Source: Rattus norvegicus (taxonomy: Eukaryota; Chordata; Mammalia; Rodentia; Muridae). From it: a stretch of 64,000 nucleotides of DNA. Positions 1-9,940 of the stretch are shown piece by piece (position 1 is the first letter of the stretch; each line of letters starts with the position of its first letter). A program made the translations under genes and the position numbers. The DNA lies in the NCBI RefSeq assembly GCF_036323735.1, contig NC_086020.1, positions 127,090,710-127,154,709 of the forward strand, read 5' to 3'. Below the pieces are notes generated by a model. The model worked only from the letters and a program-made list of their open reading frames with translations, had not been told where the DNA came from and searched no databases.

Positions 1-118
1 AGAGATATTGATAAAGGCGTGCCTCTTATTTTCTAGGAGATCTGAAGCTTGGAGATGCTCAGGATTTTGTCTTGGGTTAAGGAGCAAATGCACACCAGAG
101 CTCAGATTTGAGGTCAGG
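1..118 (+). repeat. Left arm of a perfect 118-bp inverted duplication
   Basis: These 118 bases are the exact reverse complement of 2364-2481. The match stops abruptly after base 118 and runs off the left edge of the window, so the true arm may be longer. I do not recognise the sequence as a known SINE or LINE. Zero mismatches imply a recent duplication, gene conversion or an assembly artefact. Confidence 0.9.
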
Positions 119-316
119 TGAACTGGCTTTTAAAACACATATTATATAGCAATACATTGACTTCGACAGTTTCTTCTGTTACTCAAACTCTATGGTGACC
201 TGTCTTAGGATGTTTGTGCTGCAACGTATCAAATATTGACCACTGTAGTGATCACAGGAGCACCAACTTTTGGTAATTGTGTTATTTTACTTGATGTTAA
301 AAAAATTAAGTTTTCA

Positions 317-463
317 GCTGGGTGGTGGTGATGCATACCTCTTATCCCAGTACTTAGGAGGCAGAGACAGGCAGATTTCTGAGTTTGAGGCCAACCTGGT
401 CTACAGAGTGAGTGCCAGGACAGCCGGGGATACACAGAGAAACCCTGTCTTGAAAAAAAACTG
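317..463 (+). mobile_element. B1 SINE
   Basis: This is a plus-strand B1 (7SL-derived SINE). It has the usual order of landmarks: a GGTGGTG-type 5' segment with the Pol III A box, TCCCAGTACTTAGGAGGCAG, a GAGTTTGAGG B box, CCTGGTCTACAGAGTGAG, and the AGAAACCCTGTCT end followed by an A tail. It is near full length (~145 bp) and moderately diverged, so it is not a recent insertion. Confidence 0.92.
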
Positions 464-487
464 AATACCAAGACCCAAAACAAAACA

Positions 488-1934
488 ATCAGGTTTTCTT
501 TCCTCTTCTCACGCCATCAGTCATTCAATGATTGGTGTTTTTCTAAATGTTATTTAGGCTTCAATCATGTTTTTCTTTTTCCTTCTGCACAGAAATTCTT
601 GGTGAAAAATAGTATTAAAAGATGTTCCAGTTTGCAAAACCCAGGGCAGTTCAACAATGCCAGTTCAATTGTGTATGGTGTCTGCATCTGCCCTGCGATT
701 GCTCTCAACACCCTAGTGCTCATGGGTTCCACTCAGCAGATAACTCTAAACTCGGGCGCCGAGCAGATAAGTGCACGCAAAGACATAACTTTTAAAATTC
801 TAATGGTTACACAGTACGGCATTTTCACCACCACCTCTTTCTTGCCCCACCCTCCTCCCAAATAACACCAAAGGACATGCCTGAAAACCAAAAGTCCATA
901 TTCCAAGATGGACTCCACCCTCAGGCCTCAGGATCAGGTTTCTCAGCTGAAGCTGCTGTTCATTCCAAGCTTCTGCCTTTCATTCTGACTCCCAGTTTAC
1001 TGGGCACTGATTTGAGAATGAGGAGCCAACCCACTGAGTTGTCGTCTCTGGTACTTTGACCTGCATCTTTCTGCGGATCTGATGTGCCAGGAATAGACAT
1101 TTTGAGGATTGTGTAATTGTTTCTCTTATTGTTTTTTCAGTTTGATATGTCCTAAGCCCACCTCGTGTCTATTCCCACTATTATGACTCCATCCTTCATG
1201 TATGACTTCAAATATGGTTCCTCTATACACACATACTCTAACCCATTCATTTTCCTTTTGGTTTTCTTTGTCAGTGTTTCCCAATGTTTTCTGAGCACCA
1301 GTTTTATTCTATTTGAAAGAACTTGATGACACATTGCATTAGAGTCATTGAAGCCCACTCTAATCTACCTTCAGAAATTCCAAATGTAAAGAAAGACAAA
1401 GAAAGATGTTCCCACCACTGGAATGAGTCTCCTGGTGCTTCTATGGCACAGGTCCTTGTGAGGTTTTAAAAATATAATCTGATGCTACTCAATTTTTACA
1501 TTGCTTGCTGATTTAGAATCCATCCTCCCACAACAGTAGTCTTGGTTAATTATCTGTTTGCATGTGGCTGTGTGACCTGCATTTAGCTACTTGTACACAA
1601 AATGCTATTTGAATACCCTATTACCTCTTTTCTTCTTGATTATTTGAGAAAGGTAGTAAACTTTAAGAATAATTAGTATGTAAGGCTCTAAGATCCAAGG
1701 CCTACCAGGGTTTGGATCTTCTTGGGTTCCTCACTCTGTAGAACGATGCAAACTAGAATAGCTTATTTTCAAGCCTACTATCCTTACCCTCAGGTCAGTT
1801 GCTGTTTTTTCTCATTGTCAAAAGATGATCATTCGTATAACTTATGATCTTTGGGTGGCTTAATCTCCAGGACACTGACCGTCAACTTCATAGGCTCTAG
1901 GGGGACCTAGAAAGTGAGTGCCTGTATATGCCTT
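488..1934. other. Unassigned non-coding stretch
   Basis: I see no repeat that I recognise and no open frame with protein-like content. The longest frames are under 90 codons and have no recognisable domain. It probably represents unique intergenic or intronic sequence. Confidence 0.5.
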
Positions 1935-2226
1935 TGAGGGATGATCTACATTAGGTGGATTGAGTTGGGAGGACTCACCCCAAATGTGGCTGGCACCGTT
2001 TCATGAGCTGGAGTCCCAGATCACATGAAAAGGTCAAGACCAGGGGGACGTCAGTATTCTTCTATTTCCTGAGTACAGATGCCACATAAACAGCACCTGT
2101 TACCATGTCTTTTTCTTTGTGATGGACTGTACTCCAGAACTGTGAGGTAAAGCAAACCCCTTACTTCCTCGTTAGTAGGAATGCCATTGCCAGGTATTTT
2201 GTCCCAGCAATATGAGAAGTATCTAG
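1935..2226 (+). mobile_element. Diverged rodent interspersed repeat (family not named)
   Basis: The segment reads like a common rodent repeat. Landmarks are TGATGGACTGTACTCCAGAA, an ACTGTGAGGTAAAGCAAACC-type segment, and a GTCAGGTATTTTGTC-like 3' part ending in an AGAAGTAT remnant. A second relative lies at 54552-54905 in the same orientation. The family name is left open because I cannot search a repeat library. Confidence 0.6.
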
Positions 2227-2363
2227 CAAAGTTCCCTTAATCCCCAGCTTCTCTCAAACTTGTAAAACGTGGGAAATACTTACTTGAAAGGTATTTCTAA
2301 AGCACAAAAAGAGAAGAGTAGTACAATTGGACTACTAAAGTTTTTATAATAGTACATTAATAA

Positions 2364-2481
2364 CCTGACCTCAAATCTGAGCTCTGGTGTGCATTTGCTC
2401 CTTAACCCAAGACAAAATCCTGAGCATCTCCAAGCTTCAGATCTCCTAGAAAATAAGAGGCACGCCTTTATCAATATCTCT
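2364..2481 (-). repeat. Right arm of the perfect 118-bp inverted duplication
   Basis: This is the reverse complement of 1-118 without mismatch. The sequence to its left (2340-2363) does not match what follows base 118, so 2364 is a real breakpoint. The arms are separated by 2,245 bp that include a B1 and an older repeat. Confidence 0.9.
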
Positions 2482-3300
2482 TTCAAAAGGCATATATGTT
2501 AGGATCTCAGCCTCATTTAAGTCAATCCAAATAATAATGAAAAACTCTACAACCAATGTTAAACCTGCTCAAAAATGTGCCATCTGGATGAAAGAAAAAT
2601 ATATGAAAACCAATGGTTTTAAGATCAAACATTCAGGTGTATTCATGGAAATATTTTTACATCTAGAAAATGATTAAGCTACGTATGCTTATGTGGCTCC
2701 TCCTTCCTAGTAAAAACCCCCTTTTGCCTTTAGTGGGTTTCCCACATCTGTAAGCTGGCAACATGATCTCGCACCAAGTCCTCTTCTCAATATAATAGTA
2801 CAATTGCAGTAAGATTATCCATGTTTATTCTTTCTTTCTTTGCATATAGTGGCATGTGTTCAAATCATAGTCTAGAATTTGTCCACTCACAGGTAGGACA
2901 GCATCTTACTCAACAACAAATGTCCATTTCCCATAGAAATTGCTTTCAAATACTAAAATTTTGTGGTACACTCATTTTACTATAGTACATCACTGTCATG
3001 TGATCAAACTGTCATCATTTACACATACACGCAAGCATACATGGATGCTCATACACATAGACAGAGGGGGAGGATAGGAGGGAGGAAGAGAGATATGTAT
3101 CTCATTCTATAGATTTATAGAATAAGGTAAGTATGTTATAAAGGTTTATAAAGTGAATGTCTCTGGCTCCCTATGCAAGAGCCCTCATGTCCTATAAAAC
3201 ATGTGCAAACAGATGCAATATTGAAGTCATCTTAAACATAGTAATAAGATAATAAAATATTTTATGACTTTATAAAGTTCAACTTTCAAAGGAGTTAAAA
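2482..3300. other. Unassigned AT-rich non-coding stretch
   Basis: No gene-like frame and no repeat that I can name. There is a short purine-rich patch near 3065-3095. Confidence 0.5.
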
Positions 3301-3304
3301 CAAT

Positions 3305-3590
3305 AGGATTGACAAGACAGCTCAGTTGGGAGACTGTCATGAAAGCATTAGGTCTCTGCATAAAAAAGCCAGGCTTGAAAGGGTGTGCTTGTAATCCAGT
3401 GCTGGTGAGCTGCAGACAAGCAGATCTCTGGGGCAAAAAAAAAGGAGGTAGATGGTAGGTATCATGAGAGATATCTGAAGTTGTTTTCTGGCTTCCAGAC
3501 ACATATGGGAAACACACCCTCACACACGTGTATTTCACATACAAGTATGTGCAAGCTCTCCACCTGCTACAGAGATTTGACACATAGAAT

Positions 3591-3592
<2 letters not shown>
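3305..3592 (+). mobile_element. Degraded B4/RSINE-type SINE leading into a CA tail
   Basis: The 5' part resembles a tRNA-derived SINE head (GACAAGACAGCTCAGTTGGG). It is followed by B1-like wording (TGTAATCCAGTGCTGG, then GCAGATCTCTGGGG). The 3' part runs through CTGGCTTCCAGACACATATG into AACACAC repeats. This tRNA-plus-B1 composite is typical of old rodent B4/RSINE families. Confidence 0.6.

Positions 3593-3634
<42 letters not shown>
3593..3634. repeat. (AC)n microsatellite
   Basis: About 21 uninterrupted AC units follow the 3' end of a degraded SINE. The stop-free frames across this tract are a repeat artefact, not a gene. Confidence 0.97.
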
Positions 3635-3638
<4 letters not shown>

Positions 3639-3659
3639 GGACATGCACACACACACAGG

Positions 3660-4527
3660 CCAAAAGCAAAGAGTTAAAATAATAGGAGACATCAAAACTT
3701 AAAATTCCTTATAATGCATGAAATGCTAGCTTGTCCTAACTAGTAAGATTGTTGTTGAATAGCACTTCTTTTTTTGAATAATCAATAGATAATAAGTCAG
3801 GGAAATATATTGATTAATTAGGCAACAAGTATGATAACATGAGGTTTCATATGGAATGTATAGATTTTTCAAGTTTCTCATTAGGCCTTGGTTAGTAATG
3901 AAGAATCTTAGCTGTAGGAAACAGATAGTAAGCCAGATCAGAGCAAAAATAAAGATTTGCTTTGCCAGCCCTTATTTGCATGCCATCCGAGTGGGAGGTC
4001 AAAGCCATTGAAAATGCAGCCCCATTACCCAGCCTCTGAGAAACATGGCATTACTCTTCCCACCTTGAGAGAGGACTCTGTCAATCAACAAGCTTATTTT
4101 GCAGGTCCTGGAGGGGAAGAATAACACATTAAAATTTCCTCTCTCTTGTGCTTGGTAATACTTTATCTCAAGTGCCCATTAACCAACCCACTCAATAACT
4201 CAGTCTGAATTATGATGAAGGTATGCTCCCCGAAGTCCAAGATGTCTGCATGAACCAGACACTGCCATCTGTTGACAACAATATGTCTCTGAGCGTTGCC
4301 TAACGGAAATGAGGCACTGTCACGTTTGCTGCTTACAACCCACAAAATGCCCCTAGATCCCTTATTTGAGCACTTGATTCCAAATGGAGTGCTGTTTGAG
4401 AAGGTTGAACAGCCATTAGGCAGTGATACCTTGGTGGAGGAAGTGAGTTGCTGGGTGCTGTACCAACTTCCTGTTTGCTGGTTTTCTGAATGGTTATACA
4501 GTATGACCAGCAGATTTTTTTCCTTTT
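3660..4527. other. Unassigned non-coding stretch
   Basis: Apparently unique sequence. Small open frames up to 77 codons near 4163-4529 overlap on opposite strands and show no domain or codon signal. Confidence 0.5.
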
Positions 4528-4711
4528 AAAAAAGATATTCATTTTATGTATGTGAATACAGTATCGCTCTTTTCAGAGGTACCAGAAGAGGGCATCAGAC
4601 CCCATTACCGCTGGTTGTGAGCCACATCACCATGTGGCTGCTGGGAATTGAACCAAGGATCTCCGAAAGAGCAGTCAGTGCGTTTAACTGCTGAGCCCAC
4701 TCTCCAGTCCC
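4528..4711 (-). mobile_element. B2 SINE
   Basis: This is a minus-strand tRNA-derived B2. Read on the plus strand it shows an AAAAAAGAT tail complement, CCAGAAGAGGGCATCAGACC, GGTTGTGAGCC, ACCATGTGGCTGCTGGGAAT, GAGCAGTCAGTGCGTTTAAC and CTGAGCCCACTCTCCAGTCC. The last segments carry the Pol III B and A boxes. It is near full length and moderately diverged. Confidence 0.92.
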
Positions 4712-5460
4712 AACCCTTCCTCGTTTTTAAGCTGCTTCTTGTCAGGTATTTTGTCAGTGATGAAAACATGAATACTAGCAGGGATGGGAGGAAATTCCCT
4801 TGTCTTTCGGGTCTTGGTACGTCATCTACACCACTTCAAGTCAGCCGGATGTAACTCACTGCTTTTGCTTCTTTCTGTAGTGATGCATGTGACACTCACC
4901 CCAGGATTCAGATCTTAATTTTTTTCAGTTCCCTTTTTCATGTCATGCTAAAAAATTCTGGGGAATGTATACTGTCAGCTTCTTTTCAGATTCATCATTT
5001 CAATATTTTTATTGCTACAACTGTTTAATTAGGAGCAGTTCCCGTGGTAGGCTCCTTTTGTATGACTTTAATGAAACTGAAGAGCATGAAATGCAGTTTC
5101 CCTGCTTTTAAATGAAGCCACTTTTATAGAAATAAGATGAGAAATGGAGAAATTGTTGAAGTCACAGTGCATGAAATTAAGGGAGCCCAAACTGTATTGG
5201 CAATAGTGTGTGTATTTTTTTTCTTTTCTGAGGTTGATGTCTCTAGGACCCAGGTTGCAGTTGCTAACAAACTGGGCTGATGCTATTTTTTAAAATTTAT
5301 TTTCTTTAAGTTTATAGAATTCTGATAGACATGCCCCTTAAGGATTCGATTTCTTGTTGTTTAGAAAAATTGTGGGAAGCAAGTTACATGTGATAGAGAA
5401 CTATTTTCAAATGTGGGGGAAAATTAATGATGACACCTGGCTATGAGGTAAAGCCTGAAA

Positions 5461-5462
<2 letters not shown>
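4712..5462. other. Unassigned non-coding stretch
   Basis: AT-rich sequence without recognisable genes or repeats. Confidence 0.5.

Positions 5463-5541
<79 letters not shown>
5463..5541. repeat. Compound (GT)n(GA)n microsatellite
   Basis: An uninterrupted GT run (5463-5505) passes directly into an uninterrupted GA run (5506-5541). Confidence 0.97.
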
Positions 5542-5544
<3 letters not shown>

Positions 5545-5597
5545 CAATGTGTAGAACTGAAATGAATAATCACAGAAGAATCAAGGCAACTTATTCT

Positions 5598-5718
5598 GTA
5601 ATCCTAAGCCAGGTACCAAGAACTCCTCTAAGCCAATAAGGCATTCCTTATTATGGGCATTCCTCCCACCATCACACCTTCTCTCATACTATTCTATTCA
5701 AAGAAATATAAAAAGAGA
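5598..5718 (+). repeat. Copy 1 of a 120-bp CCAAT/TATA-bearing dispersed module
   Basis: This segment aligns almost without gaps to 6978-7097, at about 85-90% identity by eye. Both contain AGCCAATAAGGCATTCCTTA and, about 80 bases later, ATATAAAAAGAG. CCAAT plus TATA spacing suggests the U3 end of an LTR or another Pol II promoter fragment, but I cannot name the family. Homology ends just after the TATA-like box. Confidence 0.65.
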
Positions 5719-6009
5719 AAACATACAGCATTTTTCTGCACATTTAATCCACATACTAACAAATTTGGGAAATTAAGTAACAAATTCATTAATTTAAGTA
5801 ATCAAATTTATTGCCTCACTTTACAGTCTAACTTGATAATTGGCAAAATTTGCACAGGTAGTTTTTTTGGGGGGAACTGGTTTTAATTGGTAGTTATAAA
5901 AAAATTATGAAAATAATGTGTGAGATTTTCTGCTGACTTGGAATAGGTAATTAGTATTCTCAGCCTGGAAGAAAGCGGCAGTAAGTTTCCCACACTAGAA
6001 AAATATATA

Positions 6010-6141
6010 GTTTTTAAATTTACTTCTTCTTTTATTATGTGTGTGGCCAGGCAGGTTCTTTCCTTCCACCATGTGGGTCCTAAGGATTGAACTCAGGTCA
6101 TCAGTTAAGTGCTAGTACCTGCTGAGCCATTTTGATGGCCC
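6010..6141 (-). mobile_element. B3 SINE fragment
   Basis: Minus-strand B3 (B2-related). Landmarks on the plus strand are CCTTCCACCATGTGGGTCCT, GGATTGAACTCAGGTCATCA and TGCTGAGCCATTTTGATGGC, the last being the complement of the 5' end with the Pol III boxes. The 3' half is eroded. Confidence 0.85.
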
Positions 6142-6184
6142 AAGTACAGCACATCTAAAGATAGAATTTTTAAGATCCAGCAGT

Positions 6185-6493
6185 GTTGCTGTCAAAGAAC
6201 TGGGTCAGATCAGGGGGAGTTAGGACATGCACTCCAATATGCTCCCTTCATGCCCCAGGCTGGACTCTGGACAAGAAGAATGAGGGAGAAAAGAAAGAGA
6301 AATTCCCTCAATAGAAAAAAGATACACCTAGTCCTGCTTCAACCTGATATACCAAGACAGTTTGATATTCATGGGGTGCCTTTCCTTTTTCTGAGGAGAA
6401 AGGGAATGGGAGTGAGGGTAAAAGGAAGGGGCTAGGAGGAGAGGAAGGAGAGGAACCTTCAATTGGGATTTAACGTAAATAAATAAATTAATG
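6185..6493 (+). mobile_element. Old L1 (Lx-type) 3' UTR end
   Basis: Reads as the 3' end of an old rodent L1. There is an AAGACAGTTTGATATTCATG segment, a TTTTCTGAGGAGAAAGGGAA polypurine turn, GGAGAGGAAGGAG, then TTGGGATTTAACGTAAATAA and an A-rich tail near 6493. The 5' limit is uncertain. Confidence 0.65.
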
Positions 6494-6608
6494 AAAACAG
6501 AAAGAGAGAAAGATTCCTTGGGCATATATTTCTGTCATACAGCCCTTTTTGTCTCCAAGATATTTTCATTTCTACTTCCTGCCATACATACAACAAACAA
6601 ATTTTGGA

Positions 6609-6720
6609 ATATATATATATATATACACACATATACATATACATACATATATACATACACATATATACATACATATATACATATACATATATATACATAT
6701 ATATACATATATATACATAC

Positions 6721-6753
<33 letters not shown>

Positions 6754-6754
6754 C
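6609..6754. repeat. (TA)n/(CATA)n low-complexity tract
   Basis: About 145 bases of alternating ATAT, ACAT and CACA units that are rich in self-complementary steps. All open frames here (Tyr/Ile/His/Thr repeats) are artefacts of the tract. Confidence 0.97.
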
Positions 6755-6977
6755 TAGGAATTACAAATCAGAGAGAACATATGCCATTTGCCCAAGCCTG
6801 ATTTAATTCACTTAATGTGACCATCTTCAGTTGTGTTCATTTTCCTGCGAAAGACATGGCGTTCTTCTATACAGATTAAAACCTCTCTGCGGTGTATGCG
6901 CCCTTCTTAGGCCTTTTCCCCAGCTTTCCAAGAGGCAGGCACACAGAGAGACATAGTATTGAAGTCCCTGGCACTAT

Positions 6978-7097
6978 GTAATCACAAGCCAGGTACCAAG
7001 GGCCCCTCTAAGCCAATAAGGCATTCCTTATATGGGCATTCCTCCCACCATCAAACTTTCTCTCATACTACTCTGTGCATAGGAATATAAAAAGAGC
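6978..7097 (+). repeat. Copy 2 of the 120-bp CCAAT/TATA-bearing dispersed module
   Basis: Paralogous to 5598-5718. After the shared TATA-like box it continues into a G/C-richer segment (about 7098-7290) that ends with AATAAA at 7299-7304, as the R-U5 part of an LTR might. Copy 1 lacks this continuation. The LTR identity is an inference. Confidence 0.6.
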
Positions 7098-7504
7098 TTG
7101 CCTGGGAGGAAGTGAAGGAGGCAAGACTGGGAAGGAAGCATCACATGGTGGCACACGGTTCCTGCAGGTGAGAGTGGCCCTGCAGAGTAGCTGCACTTCT
7201 ACCAGGTCAGCCTTGCAAACAGAAGTGCGTCTGCTCAGCCTGAAACTCCAGCTCCCAACATGCACAGCAGTAGAAGGCTGAAAACTAGTGAACAAATGAA
7301 TAAAAAACAAGCAAACAAACAAACCCTCATCCATAGTGCTTTCTTGTTACCAGTTTTTAAACGCTCCCATGTTGGCTGGTTTCAAACTAGTCATGAAGAC
7401 ATCCATGTAGTGGTTTTTTGTGAAGGGTAGGTCCATGTTGGCTAGGAGATCTTAGTGATATTAATGAGTTTTACCAGATTGACTTCTTTCATATAAAGAA
7501 ATGC

Positions 7505-7522
7505 TATGTATATGTATATGTA

Positions 7523-7565
<43 letters not shown>

Positions 7566-7598
7566 GTGTGTGTACATATAATACACACACACACACAT
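7505..7598. repeat. (TATGTG)n tract followed by (AC)n
   Basis: A hexanucleotide TATGTG array (7505-7573) is followed after a short spacer by ACACAC (7583-7598). Confidence 0.95.
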
Positions 7599-7663
7599 TT
7601 AGGTACATTGGATATCCCATAATAAATAGTTGCAAGTTCCAACTCAGTGAAAGTAAATCACCA

Positions 7664-7686
7664 AGAGAGAGAGAGAGAGAGAGAGA
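7664..7686. repeat. (GA)n microsatellite
   Basis: About 11 uninterrupted AG units. Confidence 0.95.
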
Positions 7687-7689
7687 CAG

Positions 7690-9250
7690 AGTCATTTACA
7701 TTCCACAGTATCCCAACAGCCTCTTCTGATTTGGCAGCCTCAGTTCTGAACCAACAACAACATCTGCTGGCAATTTATTCTCTATTATATCCTACCTACG
7801 ACTTAACCTACTGGATCAAACAATTCTATATTCACAGCTCCCCATCCACCTCTAAGTCAGAGTGCTCACTTGTCAAAATTTAAACGTAGCTTTAGAAATT
7901 TTTTATTGAAATATCTTTATAAAAGTTTCAAATAGATAATAATATCATTTATTCTAAACCACCCCTGCCTTCAGTCAATTTATAATTTATTTCACTGTGA
8001 TTTCAGCTTGATTGACTTGCTGGAGGCTTATGGAGGGCAAACAGAGTAAACGGAATGTTGCCATAAAAAGGAGGAGCGCTGAGTGACAGTGGGTGTATGG
8101 GGTGTATGCTGTTGGTGTTTTAATTCTCCAGGAACTCCTGGAGATTGCCAACCTTGCAGCATCCCTTTTCTCTCCCCCTGTGCTAGGATTGTACCATTTT
8201 TCAATCTAAAACTATATCTTTACTTGTTTACTGAGGAATTGAAGGTAATAGCAGAGTCCCATTTTTTTCCTGTAGGCTAGGAATAAAAGGAGTGCTTAGA
8301 ATGTGGGGTATGTACTGTGAACACACACTATTTATTAAATGGGATTGTAAGACAGTGGCAATTAAAGGGGCAAGACAGGGCCTGGAAACTGGGAAGATGA
8401 GAAAGATGGCTGTTTACACTCTTTGTAAGGAGGGTTTCACCATCCTTCCCCGAGTAAAGCCAGTTCTCACCCTGATCTTTTACCTGTTGACTTCTGTAGA
8501 TTGTCACCTGCAAATTAGTTCCTTCATTTTGGGGAATGCCTTCCTGGAACTGCCCTATGTTGGATAAGTAACTCTCAAACTTTCTAAGATCAGGTGGAGA
8601 AAGAGAATGTATGTTGATTTTGGCAAAGGCTAAGTTGTCATAAAAAAAGGGGGGGAGCAGAAAAACAATGGCTGAGGACAACCTGCTCTTCAGCTAGTGC
8701 ACAGCTGGGAGTCAGGGAGGTGTGTTCATGAACAGGGGTGGATGATGGCTGTGGAACTCAGGCTGGGATCTGAGATTCTAACAGAGTCCTGTTCCACTGC
8801 CCGAGAAGGGAACATTCAGATCAAAAGACTTCTTTATATGGAAAAGATAATGACATTTTAAAATGCAAAAATACTTCTAACTTCTCCATGCTGGAGTTTT
8901 GTCTGGTTTGAAGTTGTTTGTTTTAGATTTGGATGTAGTGCACTTCGGTCTTTCTGAGTTACTATGTGTATTGGCCCCATTGTGTCTGGAAGATACCCTG
9001 TGCTACCTCTAACCAAGAAGACATTTGCAATTGATGCCCGCTGGGAGAGGGGAAATTCGTTTTCTCCAATGGAAGAACACTAGGTACATCAAACACCCAT
9101 CAGGGCAGACCTCATGCTGGGAGTAGTTGGCTAACATGTAATTGACTCCATGATTTTTCTGCAAACTTTTTATTTTGTTTGTTTTGGCATTTGTCCTTTG
9201 CTGTTTTTGTTTGTTTGTATTTTTGTTTTATGCTTTGTGATTTTTTTTCT
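7690..9250. other. Unassigned non-coding stretch
   Basis: Mostly apparently unique sequence. There is a T-rich, TTTG-rich patch at 9150-9250. The longest frame (117 codons, minus strand, 8328-8681) has no recognisable domain. Confidence 0.5.
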
Positions 9251-9254
9251 CTTT

Positions 9255-9398
9255 CTGAGACAGATAAACACACACAGAGATAACCCAAAGTTGGTAGGTA
9301 GGGAAGAGGAAGGGGTCTGGGAAGAGTGGGGAGCAGGGAAAGGATATGGTCAAAACTTATATGTAAAGTTTTAAAAAATAAAAATTGAAAAAAATTAT
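9255..9398 (+). mobile_element. Old L1 3' end fragment
   Basis: The purine-rich G/A segment (GGGAAGAGGAAGGGGTCTGG), GGTCAAAACTTATATG and the terminal AAAATAAAAATTG pattern match the 3' end of old rodent L1 (Lx) copies. It is short and diverged. Confidence 0.55.
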
Positions 9399-9508
9399 TC
9401 TAACTCATTTCCTAGTGGAATCTAGAAAACATTACTTTGAGTAACTATGAAATCTGAGAGGGCAGATTTGGGGATAACTATCTGCCTAGCACTTTGTCCT
9501 GTCCATCT

Positions 9509-9522
9509 AACACACACACAAA

Positions 9523-9561
<39 letters not shown>

Positions 9562-9940
9562 AGACACACACAGTCACACACAGATACACACAGACACACA
9601 CAGTCACACACAGATACACACAGACACACACAGTCACACACAGATACACACAGATACACAAACACACAGACACACACAGACACACACAAACACACACACA
9701 GACACAGACGTACATACACAGACACACAGACACACAAAGACACAGACACATACAGACACAGACACAGAAACACACAGTCACACACAGATACACACAGACA
9801 CACACAGACACACACAGACACACACACAGATACACAAATACACAGACACACACAGACACACACAAACACACACACAGACACAGACACACACAGAGACACA
9901 CAGACACACAGACACACACACACACACACACACACACACC
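9509..9940. repeat. CA-rich minisatellite with 30-bp units and higher-order structure
   Basis: The tract is built from CACACA blocks punctuated by CAGT, CAGA and GATA. Three exactly 30-bp units (9571-9600, 9601-9630, 9631-9660) have the pattern CAGTCACACA/CAGATACACA/CAGAcacaca, and the last has one change. A longer block beginning CAGATACACAAA at 9651 recurs at 9827, an offset of 176 bp, so there is a second level of duplication. The 142-216 codon frames over this region are stop-free by composition and are not genes. Confidence 0.95.

Noticed and set aside
7299..7304. AATAAA as a host gene poly(A) signal
   Set aside because: No upstream gene structure. Better explained as part of a repeat or chance.
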